Source: CAXXXW01 sp963665555
Lineage (GTDB): Bacteria > Pseudomonadota > Alphaproteobacteria > Thalassobaculales > Thalassobaculaceae
Assembly (NCBI GenBank): GCA_963665555.2
Contig: OY762308.1
Coordinates: 2,976,001 to 3,040,000 of the forward strand
Length of the DNA stretch: 64,000 nucleotides
Direction: 5' to 3'
A model generated the notes under the pieces. The model saw nothing but the letters and a program-made list of their open reading frames with translations, made no database searches and was not told the DNA's origin. A program made the position numbers and the translations under genes. Numbering within the stretch: the first letter of the stretch is position 1; each line of letters begins with the position of its first letter. Of this stretch, positions 25,724 through 33,108 are shown one piece after another.

Positions 25724-25855
25724 CGCCCCGGATTTAGTCCGGGGCCCAGGAGGGCAAGGGCGCCGGCGCCGGGAGGGCGTTGCGCTCCGCCGCCGCCCGC
25801 CCGCGCCCTTTCCCCCCGGGCCGGAGCCGCTAGGTCCCGGATCGGGTCCGGGGAG
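25724..25855. repeat. Dispersed paired-palindrome repeat, copy C (overlaps fxsA end)
   Basis: The first palindrome is CCCCGGATTTAGTCCGGGG, then CCCAGGAGGG, the shared spacer GGGCGCCGGCGCCGGGAGGG, and a second arm TCCCGGATCGGGTCCGGGG. The second arm lies inside the fxsA frame: the last residues of FxsA (RTRSGT) and its stop are encoded by the repeat. Same family as copies A and B. Confidence 0.65.
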
Positions 25856-26363
25856 GGCGAGGGGGCGGGGGGCCGCCGTTGGTTCCGCCGCCGTCGCCGT
25901 CGCGGTCCGCGCCGGTGTCCGGCGTTATGTTCTCGTATTCGCCGTCGATGACGTCGCCGCCGGGCGGCCCTCCGGCGAACCCGCCGACCCGGAACGCCGC
26001 GCCGCGCGCCAGCAGCGGCCGCGCCGCCAGCGCGGCGAGGAACATGCGCAGCGGCGGGACGAACAGCAGGAAGCCGAAGGCGTCCGTCACGAAGCCCGGA
26101 ACGAACAGGCAGGCGGCGGCCGCGACCAGCCCCGCGCCGTTCAGCGCCTCCGCCAGCGGCGCCTCGCCGCGCCGCAGGCTTTCGCGCGCGCGGGCCAGCG
26201 CGGCCGTCCCCTGCCTCCGGAACAGGATCGCGCCCGCCGCCGCCGTGGCCAGCGTCGCGCCGACGGTGGCCAGCCCGCCGATCCAGGCGCCGGCCTCGAC
26301 GAAGACCAGGATTTCCACCAGCGGAACGCCCACGAAAAGGGCGAGGAGAACGACGACGGGCAT
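25830..26363 (-). CDS. fxsA: FxsA-family membrane protein
   Basis: A 177-residue inner-membrane protein. It has hydrophobic segments at about residues 3-25, 28-50, 76-100 and 100-115. The family core is visible in EILVFVEAGAWIGGLATVG, LFRRQG and VPGFVTDAFGFLLFVPPLR. E. coli FxsA overproduction relieves F-plasmid exclusion of phage T7; its normal role is unclear. The C-terminal tail is a disordered Gly/Pro/Asp-rich stretch, and its last codons come from a dispersed repeat. It is expressed toward secB. Confidence 0.9.
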   Translation of the reverse strand: MPVVVLLALFVGVPLVEILVFVEAGAWIGGLATVGATLATAAAGAILFRRQGTAALARARESLRRGEAPLAEALNGAGLVAAAACLFVPGFVTDAFGFLLFVPPLRMFLAALAARPLLARGAAFRVGGFAGGPPGGDVIDGEYENITPDTGADRDGDGGGTNGGPPPPRPPRTRSGT

Positions 26364-26473
26364 GGTTGCTCTTTGCGCGGTGACAACCTAGATTGCGTGG
26401 TGTAGCGTTCGTGTCGAAGCCGCCGGGCGCGGGCCGGCGGCGGCTCGCGGGGGTTTCGGGCGGGAAACGCGCG

Positions 26474-27169
26474 ATGGGCGAAGGTTTCGCATTTTTCGAC
26501 ATTATCATCTTCGCGATGCTGGCGGGCTATCTCGTCTTCCAGCTGCGCAGGGTGCTCGGCAAGCGCACCGGCCACGAGCGCCGGCGCGAGAACCCCTTCG
26601 CGCGCAAGGCCGAAGGGACGGCGGAGAACGACAACGTGGTCGCCCTGCCGGACCGTTCGGCGCGCGACGGGCCGGCGGAGGCCCCGGCCGGCCCCGATCC
26701 CGGCCTCGACGGCCTCTCGCAGCTGAAGGCGATGGACCCGGAGTTCGACGACCGCGAGTTCCTGCGCGGCGCCAAGGCGGCGTTCGAGTGGATCGTCGCC
26801 GCCTTCGCGCGGGGCGACCGCGAGGCGCTGCGCGGCCTGCTCGGGCCGTCGCTCGCGGAAAGCTTCGAATCGGCGCTCGACGAGCGGGAGAAGGCCGGCG
26901 AGAAGTGGGAGACCACAGTCTCCACGATCAAGTCGGCCTCGATGGGCGATGTGTCGGTGGAAGGGACGACGGCGACCGTGATCGTCGAATTCGTCACCGA
27001 CCAGGTGAAGGTCGTGCGCGACGCGGACGGCGCGGTCGTCGAGGGCGATCCCGACCGGATCGAGACGCTGACCGACATCTGGGTGTTCGCGCGCGATGTG
27101 CGCTCCGACGACCCGAACTGGCTGCTGGTCGGCACGCGCGACCCGGAGGAGGAGCCGGCCGAATCGTGA
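26474..27169 (+). CDS. Tim44/TimA-family protein
   Basis: A 231-residue protein with one N-terminal membrane span (FAFFDIIIFAMLAGYLVFQL) followed by a charged linker and a C-terminal Tim44-like domain starting about residue 80 (EFDDREFLRGAKAAFEWIV, then VTDQVKVVRDADG and the final TDIWVFARDV). Alphaproteobacterial relatives (TimA) are thought to be membrane adaptors at the inner membrane, ancestral to mitochondrial Tim44. The start MGEGFAFF is chosen because the membrane segment begins there. The stop overlaps the mltA start (GTGA). Confidence 0.9.
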   Translation: MGEGFAFFDIIIFAMLAGYLVFQLRRVLGKRTGHERRRENPFARKAEGTAENDNVVALPDRSARDGPAEAPAGPDPGLDGLSQLKAMDPEFDDREFLRGAKAAFEWIVAAFARGDREALRGLLGPSLAESFESALDEREKAGEKWETTVSTIKSASMGDVSVEGTTATVIVEFVTDQVKVVRDADGAVVEGDPDRIETLTDIWVFARDVRSDDPNWLLVGTRDPEEEPAES

Positions 27170-28380
27170 CGGGGGCGCCCCGGGACGGCCCGCCCGCCGG
27201 CTTGCGGCCGCGCGGCGGCGTCCGCGCCCTGGGCCTCGCGCTCCTCCTCGCGACGGCGGGCTGCGCGCCGATGCTCCCCCAGCCCCCCGCCGAACCCCCG
27301 CGCGCCGAATTCGCGCCGGTCGCCTTCGACGACCTTCCGGGATGGCGCGAGGACGCGCACGCCGAGGCGCTGCCGGCGCTGGCGCGCTCCTGCGCCGCGC
27401 TGGCGCGGGCGGATTTCGCGGTCCCGCCGTCGGCCGCGCCGGCGCGGAGCGCCGCCGAGTGGCGCGCCGCCTGCGCCGGCCTTCCGCCGCGAGGGGCCGG
27501 CGACGACGCGGCCCGGCGCTGGATCGAGGCGCGGTTCTCGCCCTATCGCGTGACCGCCGGCGGCTCCGCCGAGGGGTTGTTCACCGGCTACTACGAACCC
27601 GAACTGCGCGGCGCCCGCGCGCCCGGCGGCCGGTTCGCGACGCCGCTCTACAAGCGGCCGCGCGACCTCGTGCATGTCGAACTGGGCGACTGGCGCGACG
27701 GGCTGCGCGGCCAGCGGATCGCCGGGCGGGTGGAGGACGGGCGCCTGCGCCCCTACGCCTCGCGCGCCGAGATCGCCGCCGGCGGGCTGGCCGGCCGGGC
27801 CGAGCCGCTGGTCTGGCTCGACGACGAGATCGACGCCTTCTTCCTGCACATCCAGGGATCGGGGCGCGTCGTCCTGCCGGACGGCTCGGCGCTCAGGGTC
27901 GGCTACGACGGGCAGAACGGCCATCCCTACGTGCCGATCGGCCGGCCGCTGGTCGAGGCGGGCGAACTCCGGCTGGAGGAGGTTTCGCTCCAGTCGATCC
28001 GGGCCTGGCTGCGCGCCAACCCGGCGCGGCGCGCGGAGACGCTGAACCGCAACCCGTCCTACATCTTCTTCCGCGAGATCGAGGGCGAGGGGCCGGTGGG
28101 CGCGCAGGGCGCGGTGCTGACGCCGGGCCGCTCGCTCGCGGTGGACCGGACCGTGCTGCCCCTCGGCGCGCCGGTCTGGCTGTCGATCGGGGGCGACGGC
28201 GGGACGGGCCGGCCGCTGCGCCGCCTCGCGGTGGCGCAGGACGTGGGCGGCGCGATCCGGGGCGCGGTGCGCGGCGACCTGTTCCGGGGCCACGGCGCGG
28301 CGGCCGAGGCGCTGGCCGGGCCGATGCGGGCGCGCGGGCGCTGGTTCGTGCTGCTGCCCCGGCCGGCCGGGGGCGGGTAG
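27166..28380 (+). CDS. mltA: Membrane-bound lytic murein transglycosylase A
   Basis: A 404-residue outer-membrane lipoprotein that cleaves peptidoglycan between MurNAc and GlcNAc. The GTG start overlaps the timA stop. The signal region ALGLALLLATAGC ends in a lipobox-like LATAGC with the lipidated Cys at about residue 33; the -3 residue is Thr, a slightly unusual box. The MltA domain is marked by GLFTGYYEPELRGARAPG, FFLHIQGSGRV and NPSYIFFRE. The C-terminal 3D domain has PLGAPVWLS and AQDVGGAIRGAVRGDLF with the catalytic Asp. All parts look intact. Confidence 0.95.
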   Translation: MTGAPRDGPPAGLRPRGGVRALGLALLLATAGCAPMLPQPPAEPPRAEFAPVAFDDLPGWREDAHAEALPALARSCAALARADFAVPPSAAPARSAAEWRAACAGLPPRGAGDDAARRWIEARFSPYRVTAGGSAEGLFTGYYEPELRGARAPGGRFATPLYKRPRDLVHVELGDWRDGLRGQRIAGRVEDGRLRPYASRAEIAAGGLAGRAEPLVWLDDEIDAFFLHIQGSGRVVLPDGSALRVGYDGQNGHPYVPIGRPLVEAGELRLEEVSLQSIRAWLRANPARRAETLNRNPSYIFFREIEGEGPVGAQGAVLTPGRSLAVDRTVLPLGAPVWLSIGGDGGTGRPLRRLAVAQDVGGAIRGAVRGDLFRGHGAAAEALAGPMRARGRWFVLLPRPAGGG

Positions 28381-28465
28381 CGGGCGGCGCGGGCGGCGCG
28401 GCCGGAGCTTGCAACCGGCGGGCGGTTCGCGCATCTTCTTCCGAACCTCGACGGGCGGAGCGCGC

Positions 28466-29269
28466 ATGTCCCCAACCGCGAACGGAACGGCCGGAGGGCC
28501 GGCGCCGCGCCGGCCGGTCCGCGTGGGGCTGTTCGTCACCTGCCTGGTCGACCTGTTCCGCCCCTCGGTCGGCATCGCGGCGGTGCGGCTGCTGGAGGAC
28601 GCGGGCTGTACGGTGGAGGTCCCGGCGGCGCAGACCTGCTGCGGCCAGCCGGCCTACAATTCCGGCGACAACGCGGGCGCCCGGGCGGTCGCGCGCGGCC
28701 TGCTCGACGCCTTCGAGGGCGTGGAGTACGCGGTCGCACCGTCGGGGTCCTGCGCCGGCATGTTGCGCCGCCACCTGCCGGAACTGTTCGCCGACGATCC
28801 CGAACTGGCCGGCCGCGCGCGCGCCCTCGCGGCCCGGTCGCACGAACTGGTCTCCTTCCTGGCCGATGTGCTGGGGGTGGAGGCGGTGGACGCGCGGTTC
28901 GACGGGCGGATCGCCTACCACGATTCCTGCTCCGGCCTGCGCGAACTGGGCGTGCGCGACCAGCCGCGGCGCCTGCTGCGAACGGTGCGGGGCGCGGCGC
29001 TCGCCGAACTGGCCGAGCCGGAGGCGTGCTGCGGCTTCGGCGGGACCTTCTGCGTGAAATACCCGGAGATTTCCGCCGCCATGGTCTCCGGCAAGCTGCG
29101 CGACATCGCGGCGACGGGCGCGGACACGGTGCTGGCGGGCGATCTCGGCTGCCTGCTCAACATGGCCGGCAAGGCGAGCCGGGACGGAATCGACATCGAG
29201 TTCCGCCATGTCGCCGAGGCGCTGGCGGGGACGGACGGCGCGCCGGCGATCGGCCGGGGGCGGGGCTGA
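28466..29269 (+). CDS. lutA: Lactate utilisation protein A (cysteine-rich, Fe-S)
   Basis: A 267-residue subunit of the LutABC L-lactate oxidation complex. Two CCG domains are seen, the first with TCLVD...QTCCGQPAYNSGD and the second with YHDSCSGLRELG...EACCGFGGTFCVKYPEIS. These cysteine clusters bind Fe-S and form the electron path. The start MSPTANG is chosen over a longer frame because the domain follows soon after. lutB starts 1 nt after its stop (TGA-G-ATG), and all three lut genes are coupled. Confidence 0.93.
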   Translation: MSPTANGTAGGPAPRRPVRVGLFVTCLVDLFRPSVGIAAVRLLEDAGCTVEVPAAQTCCGQPAYNSGDNAGARAVARGLLDAFEGVEYAVAPSGSCAGMLRRHLPELFADDPELAGRARALAARSHELVSFLADVLGVEAVDARFDGRIAYHDSCSGLRELGVRDQPRRLLRTVRGAALAELAEPEACCGFGGTFCVKYPEISAAMVSGKLRDIAATGADTVLAGDLGCLLNMAGKASRDGIDIEFRHVAEALAGTDGAPAIGRGRG

Positions 29270-29270
29270 G

Positions 29271-30701
29271 ATGGACCCGGCCGGCCCGCGCTCCTTCCCC
29301 GGCGCGGCGCGCGCCGCCCTGCGCGACCCGACGCTGCAACGCGCGCTCGCCAACCTGAAGAGCGGCTTTCCCGTCAAGCGCGCCGAGGTGGTGGCGGACC
29401 TGCCGGAATTCGACGCCCTGCGCGACGCGGCGCGCGACATCAAGGACCACACGCTCGCCCGCCTCGACGCCTATCTCGAACTCTACGAGGCGCGCGTGCG
29501 CGAAGCCGGCGGCCATGTCCACTGGGCGCGCACGGCGGACGAGGCTTGCGACATCGCGATGGAGATCTGCCGCCGGGCCGGCGCGCGGACCGTCGCCAAG
29601 GGCAAGTCCATGGTGGCGGAGGAGATCGGCCTGAACGAGCGGCTCGACGCCAGCGAGATCGAGCGGGTCGAGACCGACCTCGGCGAATACATCGTCCAGC
29701 TGCGCGGCGAGGCGCCGAGCCACATCATCGTTCCCGCCGTCCATGTGACCAAGGACGAGATCGGCGAGACCTTCCGCGCCGCCCACGACGACCTCGACCC
29801 GGCCCGCGACCTCACCGAGCCGCGCGCGATAACGGACGAGGCGCGCGCCCGCCTGCGCGACAAGTTCTTCGCGGCGGAGGTGGGTATTACCGGGGCCAAC
29901 TTCCTGGTCGCGGAGAACGGCGCCGGGATCGTCGTCACCAACGAGGGCAACGGCGACCTGTCGCAGACGCTGGCCCGTACCCATATCGTGATCGCCAGCC
30001 TGGAAAAGGTCGTCCCGACGATGGAGGACGCCTTCGCCATCCTGCGCCTGCTGGCGCGGTCGTCCACCGGGCAGGAGTTCTCGGTGTACACCACCGTTTC
30101 GGGCGGGCCGCGCCGGCCGGGGGACCGCGACGGGCCGGAGAACTACCACGTCGTGCTGGTGGACAACGGCCGGTCCGGGATGATCGGCGGCGGCTTCCAG
30201 GACATGCTGCGCTGCATCCGCTGCGCCGCCTGCATGAACCATTGCCCGGTCTACGGGGCCGTGGGCGGCCACGCCTACGGCTGGGTCTATCCCGGCCCGA
30301 TGGGCGCGGTGCTCACGCCCTCGCTGGTCGGCGTGGCCAACAGCGCCCACCTCCCCCACGCCTCGACCTTCTGCGGGCGGTGCGAGGAGGTCTGCCCGAT
30401 GCGCATCCCGCTGACCGCGATGATGCGGCGCTACCGCGCGCGGGCGCACGAGCGCGGTCATACCTCGCGCGCCGGAAGGATGGCGCTGGCGCTCTGGGCC
30501 TTCGTCGCCGCGCGGCCCCGGCTCTACCGGCCGCTCGCGGGTATTGCCGCGCGGGCGCTGGCCTGGGCCGGCATGGGGCGCGGGCGGTTGCGGCGCGTTC
30601 CGCTGGCCGGCGGCTGGACGGCGGCGCGCGACCTGCCGGCCCCGGAAGGCCCGACCTTCGCCGCGCGCTACCGGAACTACCGGCGGGAGGGCCGGGGATG
30701 A
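29271..30701 (+). CDS. lutB: Lactate utilisation protein B (4Fe-4S)
   Basis: A 476-residue iron-sulphur subunit of the LutABC complex. The N-terminal DUF162-type domain includes GITGANFLVAENGAG and VVTNEGNGD. Two ferredoxin-type clusters follow: CIRCAACMNHCP and CGRCEEVCP. The C-terminal tail ends AARYRNYRREGRG. It couples to lutA (1-nt gap) and to lutC (ATGA overlap at 30698-30701). Length and motifs match the family. Confidence 0.95.
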   Translation: MDPAGPRSFPGAARAALRDPTLQRALANLKSGFPVKRAEVVADLPEFDALRDAARDIKDHTLARLDAYLELYEARVREAGGHVHWARTADEACDIAMEICRRAGARTVAKGKSMVAEEIGLNERLDASEIERVETDLGEYIVQLRGEAPSHIIVPAVHVTKDEIGETFRAAHDDLDPARDLTEPRAITDEARARLRDKFFAAEVGITGANFLVAENGAGIVVTNEGNGDLSQTLARTHIVIASLEKVVPTMEDAFAILRLLARSSTGQEFSVYTTVSGGPRRPGDRDGPENYHVVLVDNGRSGMIGGGFQDMLRCIRCAACMNHCPVYGAVGGHAYGWVYPGPMGAVLTPSLVGVANSAHLPHASTFCGRCEEVCPMRIPLTAMMRRYRARAHERGHTSRAGRMALALWAFVAARPRLYRPLAGIAARALAWAGMGRGRLRRVPLAGGWTAARDLPAPEGPTFAARYRNYRREGRG

Positions 30702-31372
30702 CCGACGCGCGGGCGGACATACTGGAGGGCATACGGCGCGGCCTCGGCCGCGGGCCGCTCGACGGCCCGGACCGGGATGCGATGCTGGCGCGGCTGCGCC
30801 GGCGCGGCCGCCACGTCGTCCCAAGCCGCGTCGATCTCGACCCGGAGGGCCTGGTCGCGCTGTTCGTCGCCAAGGCCGAGGCGGTCGGCGCGACGGTGGA
30901 GGCGCTGGCCGACGAGGCGGACATACCGCGCGCGGTCGCGTCCCTGCTCGCGCGGGAGAACCTGCCGGCGCGCATCGTCCAGGCCCCGGCGCTGGAGGGC
31001 TGGAACTACTCGTGGGAGGCCGCGCCGGCGGTCGAGGCGCGGTCCGGCGCGGCGGCGCGGACCGACGAGGCGAGCCTGTCCCCGGCGCTCGCGGGCGTGG
31101 CGGAGACCGGGACGCTGGTCCTGGCCTCCGGGCCGGACACGCCGACGACGCTGAACTTCGTCCCGCCCCAACATATCGTCGCGCTGCGCCGGCGCGACGT
31201 GGTCGCCGCCTACGAGGACGCCTGGGACCGGGTGCGCGACGGCGCGGCGGACGGCCTGCCGCGCGCGGTGAACTTCGTCACCGGCCCGTCGCGCACCGGC
31301 GACATCGAGCAGAAAATCCAGATCGGCGTGCACGGGCCGGTCCGGCTCCACATCCTGCTGGCGGGGGATTAG
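30698..31372 (+). CDS. lutC: Lactate utilisation protein C
   Basis: A 224-residue DUF162/LUD-domain protein, the third LutABC subunit. Conserved stretches are AGVAETGTLVL, TPTTLNFVPPQHIV and FVTGPSRTGDIEQ, ending GVHGPVRLHILL. Its ATG overlaps the lutB stop, and the next gene (smr) starts 3 nt after its own stop. So the lut genes appear locked into one transcript with smr and xre. Confidence 0.95.
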   Translation: MTDARADILEGIRRGLGRGPLDGPDRDAMLARLRRRGRHVVPSRVDLDPEGLVALFVAKAEAVGATVEALADEADIPRAVASLLARENLPARIVQAPALEGWNYSWEAAPAVEARSGAAARTDEASLSPALAGVAETGTLVLASGPDTPTTLNFVPPQHIVALRRRDVVAAYEDAWDRVRDGAADGLPRAVNFVTGPSRTGDIEQKIQIGVHGPVRLHILLAGD

Positions 31373-31375
31373 GCG

Positions 31376-31999
31376 GTGGCGCGGCGGCGCGGCGCGGCGG
31401 CGCCCGGACCGGCGGAGCTCGACCTGTTCGACCGCGCGATGGCCGATGTCGCGCCGCTGGACCCGGACGGCGCGCCCGCCCGCCCGGCGGCGCGCCCGCC
31501 GCCGGAGGCTGGACCGGAGGCGGCGGAGGCGGACGCGCCCCGCGCGGGCGAAGGCGCGCCCGCTCCCCTTCGCCCGCGCGGCGCGGCGGGACCGGGCGCC
31601 CGGTCCTTCCCCGCTTTGCCGGGGGAACACGGGGCGGGGCGCGCGCCCGGCCTCGACCGCCGCACGGCGCTGCGCCTGCGCCGGGGCCAGATCGGGATCG
31701 ACGGCCGGATCGACCTGCACGGCATGACGCGGCGCAAGGCCCACGCCGCGCTCGCCGCCTTCGTGGCGTCGGGCCGGCGGCACGGGCGGCGCTGCCTGCT
31801 GGTGATCACCGGCAAGGGCGGGCGGCCGCGCGGCGAGACGGGGTTCGAGGGCGAGCGCACCGGCGTGCTGCGCCGGGAGGCGCCGCGCTGGCTCGCCGAG
31901 CCGCCGCTGGCCGGCGACGTGCTCGCGGTCGCGCCGGCCCGGCCGGCGGACGGGGGCGACGGCGCGTTCTATGTGCTGCTGCGGCGGCGGCGGACATGA
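31376..31999 (+). CDS. Smr/MutS2-domain protein
   Basis: A 207-residue protein read from a GTG. The first 95 residues are Ala/Pro-rich and disordered. Then comes LRLRRGQIGIDGRIDLHGMTRRKAH-type sequence, whose core IDLHGMTRRKA marks the Smr domain, followed by CLLVITGKGG, the second conserved motif. Smr domains nick nucleic acid, and small stand-alone forms act on DNA or on stalled-ribosome mRNA. In relatives it usually follows timA-mltA directly. Here lutABC lies between. It overlaps the next gene by ATGA. Confidence 0.9.
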   Translation: MARRRGAAAPGPAELDLFDRAMADVAPLDPDGAPARPAARPPPEAGPEAAEADAPRAGEGAPAPLRPRGAAGPGARSFPALPGEHGAGRAPGLDRRTALRLRRGQIGIDGRIDLHGMTRRKAHAALAAFVASGRRHGRRCLLVITGKGGRPRGETGFEGERTGVLRREAPRWLAEPPLAGDVLAVAPARPADGGDGAFYVLLRRRRT

Positions 32000-32373
32000 C
32001 GCCCTTCGGCGGCCGCCTGCGCGAGCTGCGCGCCGAGAAGGGCGCGACCATGACGGCCATGGCGCGCGCGCTCCAGGTCTCGCCGGCCTATCTTTCGGCG
32101 CTGGAGCACGGCCGGCGCGGGCGGCCGACGGTGGGACTGCTGCACCAGGTCTGCGCCTATTTCAACCTGATCTGGGACGACGCGGAGGCGCTGCGCCGGC
32201 TCGCCGAACTGTCGCATCCGCGCGTCACGGTGGACACGGCCGGCCTCAGCCCGAAGGCGACCGAACTCGCCAACCGGCTGGCCGAGAAGATCGGCGAACT
32301 CGACGATTCGCGCCTCGACGCGCTGCTCGCCGAACTGGCCGACCCGGAGGACCGCGAAGGCCCGCGCCACTGA
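31996..32373 (+). CDS. XRE-family transcriptional regulator
   Basis: A 125-residue DNA-binding protein. The N-terminal helix-turn-helix is GGRLRELRAEKGATMTAMA followed by VSPAYLSALEHGRRGRPT. The C-terminal half is helical and charged (LAEKIGELDDSRLDALLAEL), probably for dimerisation. The start ATG overlaps the smr stop. A short XRE regulator at this position after smr is common in Alphaproteobacteria; its targets are not known. No dedicated operator is evident. Confidence 0.88.
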   Translation: MTPFGGRLRELRAEKGATMTAMARALQVSPAYLSALEHGRRGRPTVGLLHQVCAYFNLIWDDAEALRRLAELSHPRVTVDTAGLSPKATELANRLAEKIGELDDSRLDALLAELADPEDREGPRH

Positions 32374-32392
32374 CCCGCCGGCGCCGCCGCGC

Positions 32393-32614
32393 TCAGGCGT
32401 CCGGCGCCTTCTTTCCCTGCGTGAAACCCTGGAACAGCCCCTCCAGCCGGGCCATCCTTTCCCGCAAATCCGCGATGTCGCGACGCACCTCGCCGATCGC
32501 GCCCTCGATGCGGTCGATGCGGTCGCCCATCGCCTTCTGGTTCCGCCAGAGGAAGGTCCCGACCGCCACGACGGCGCCGACATTGACCCACACATCCGCG
32601 TTCATCGATTCCAT
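32393..32614 (-). CDS. Small membrane-anchored coiled-coil protein (73 aa), tandem copy 2
   Basis: A 73-residue protein with an N-terminal hydrophobic segment (VWVNVGAVVAVGTFLWR), then a heptad-patterned helix (RIDRIEGAIGEVRRDIADLR) and a short tail ending GKKAPDA. GGAG lies about 8 bases before the ATG. It is nearly identical to the 80-residue protein encoded at 32714-32956, from which it differs by lacking one 7-residue unit and by two substitutions. Function is unknown. Both copies are preceded by the same promoter-like box. It converges with the xre gene. Confidence 0.75.
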   Translation of the reverse strand: MESMNADVWVNVGAVVAVGTFLWRNQKAMGDRIDRIEGAIGEVRRDIADLRERMARLEGLFQGFTQGKKAPDA

Positions 32615-32644
32615 TTTTCCGCTCCCGAAGGGATTGTCCGACCG

Positions 32645-32675
32645 GGACTATGTAAGGGCTAGGGCGGTTTTTCCG
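32645..32675 (-). promoter_or_regulatory. Shared upstream box, site 1
   Basis: On the minus strand this reads GAAAAACCGCCCTAGCCCTT-A-CATAG, ending 33 bases before the start of the 73-residue gene. Nearly the same sequence lies before the 80-residue gene (site 2) and before yifB (site 3). It is a candidate promoter or operator; see findings. Confidence 0.5.
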
Positions 32676-32701
32676 CCGGCCCGCGTTCCGTCTGGACGAA
32701 A

Positions 32702-32956
32702 ACGCCGCCGCGCTCAGGCGTCCGGCGCCTTCTTTCCCTGCGTGAAACCCTGGAACAGCCCCTCCAGCCGGCCCATCCTTTCCCGCAAGTCGGCGATGTC
32801 GCGGCGAATCTCGACGATGTCGCGACGCAACTCGCCGATCGCGCCCTCGATGCGGTCGATGCGGTCGCCCATCGCCTTCTGGTTCCGCCAGAGGAAGGTC
32901 CCGACCGCCACGACGGCGCCGACATTGACCCACACATCCGCGTTCATCGATTCCAT
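32702..32956 (-). repeat. Tandem gene duplication (with 32385-32614)
   Basis: The block from 32702 to 32956 repeats that from 32385 to 32614 almost base for base, including about 8 bases past the stop (GCCGCCGC). The only sizeable difference is an extra 21 bases in the upstream copy, encoding one heptad. High DNA identity suggests a recent duplication or ongoing gene conversion. Confidence 0.85.
32714..32956 (-). CDS. Small membrane-anchored coiled-coil protein (80 aa), tandem copy 1
   Basis: An 80-residue paralogue of the protein at 32393-32614. It has the same N-terminal membrane segment, then a longer coiled-coil: GELRRDIVEIRRDIADLRER, with the unit RRDIVEI / RRDIADL repeated in tandem. 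The extra unit is exactly seven residues, so the heptad phase is kept. GGAGAGGA sits just before the ATG. Function unknown; a membrane-tethered oligomer is likely. It lies between its paralogue and hslU, all on the minus strand. Confidence 0.75.
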   Translation of the reverse strand: MESMNADVWVNVGAVVAVGTFLWRNQKAMGDRIDRIEGAIGELRRDIVEIRRDIADLRERMGRLEGLFQGFTQGKKAPDA

Positions 32957-33009
32957 TGTCCTCTCCCCGGATCGCGTTTCGGAAGGCGGGGTTCCGCCGT
33001 CCCGAACGA

Positions 33010-33038
33010 CCCTATGGAAGGGCCAGGGGCGTTTTTCG
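33010..33038 (-). promoter_or_regulatory. Shared upstream box, site 2
   Basis: On the minus strand this reads CGAAAAACGCCCCTGGCCCT then TCCATAG, ending 55 bases before the 80-residue gene. It matches sites 1 and 3 at most positions. Locally it can also fold as a hairpin (GGGGCG, T5 loop, CGCCCC on the plus strand). Confidence 0.5.
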
Positions 33039-33108
33039 CCCCATGGTAACGAAAAATCGCCGGTGGCGCGAAAATTTTTTTCCGACCCCGCCCCCCGGGG
33101 AGCCGGCG

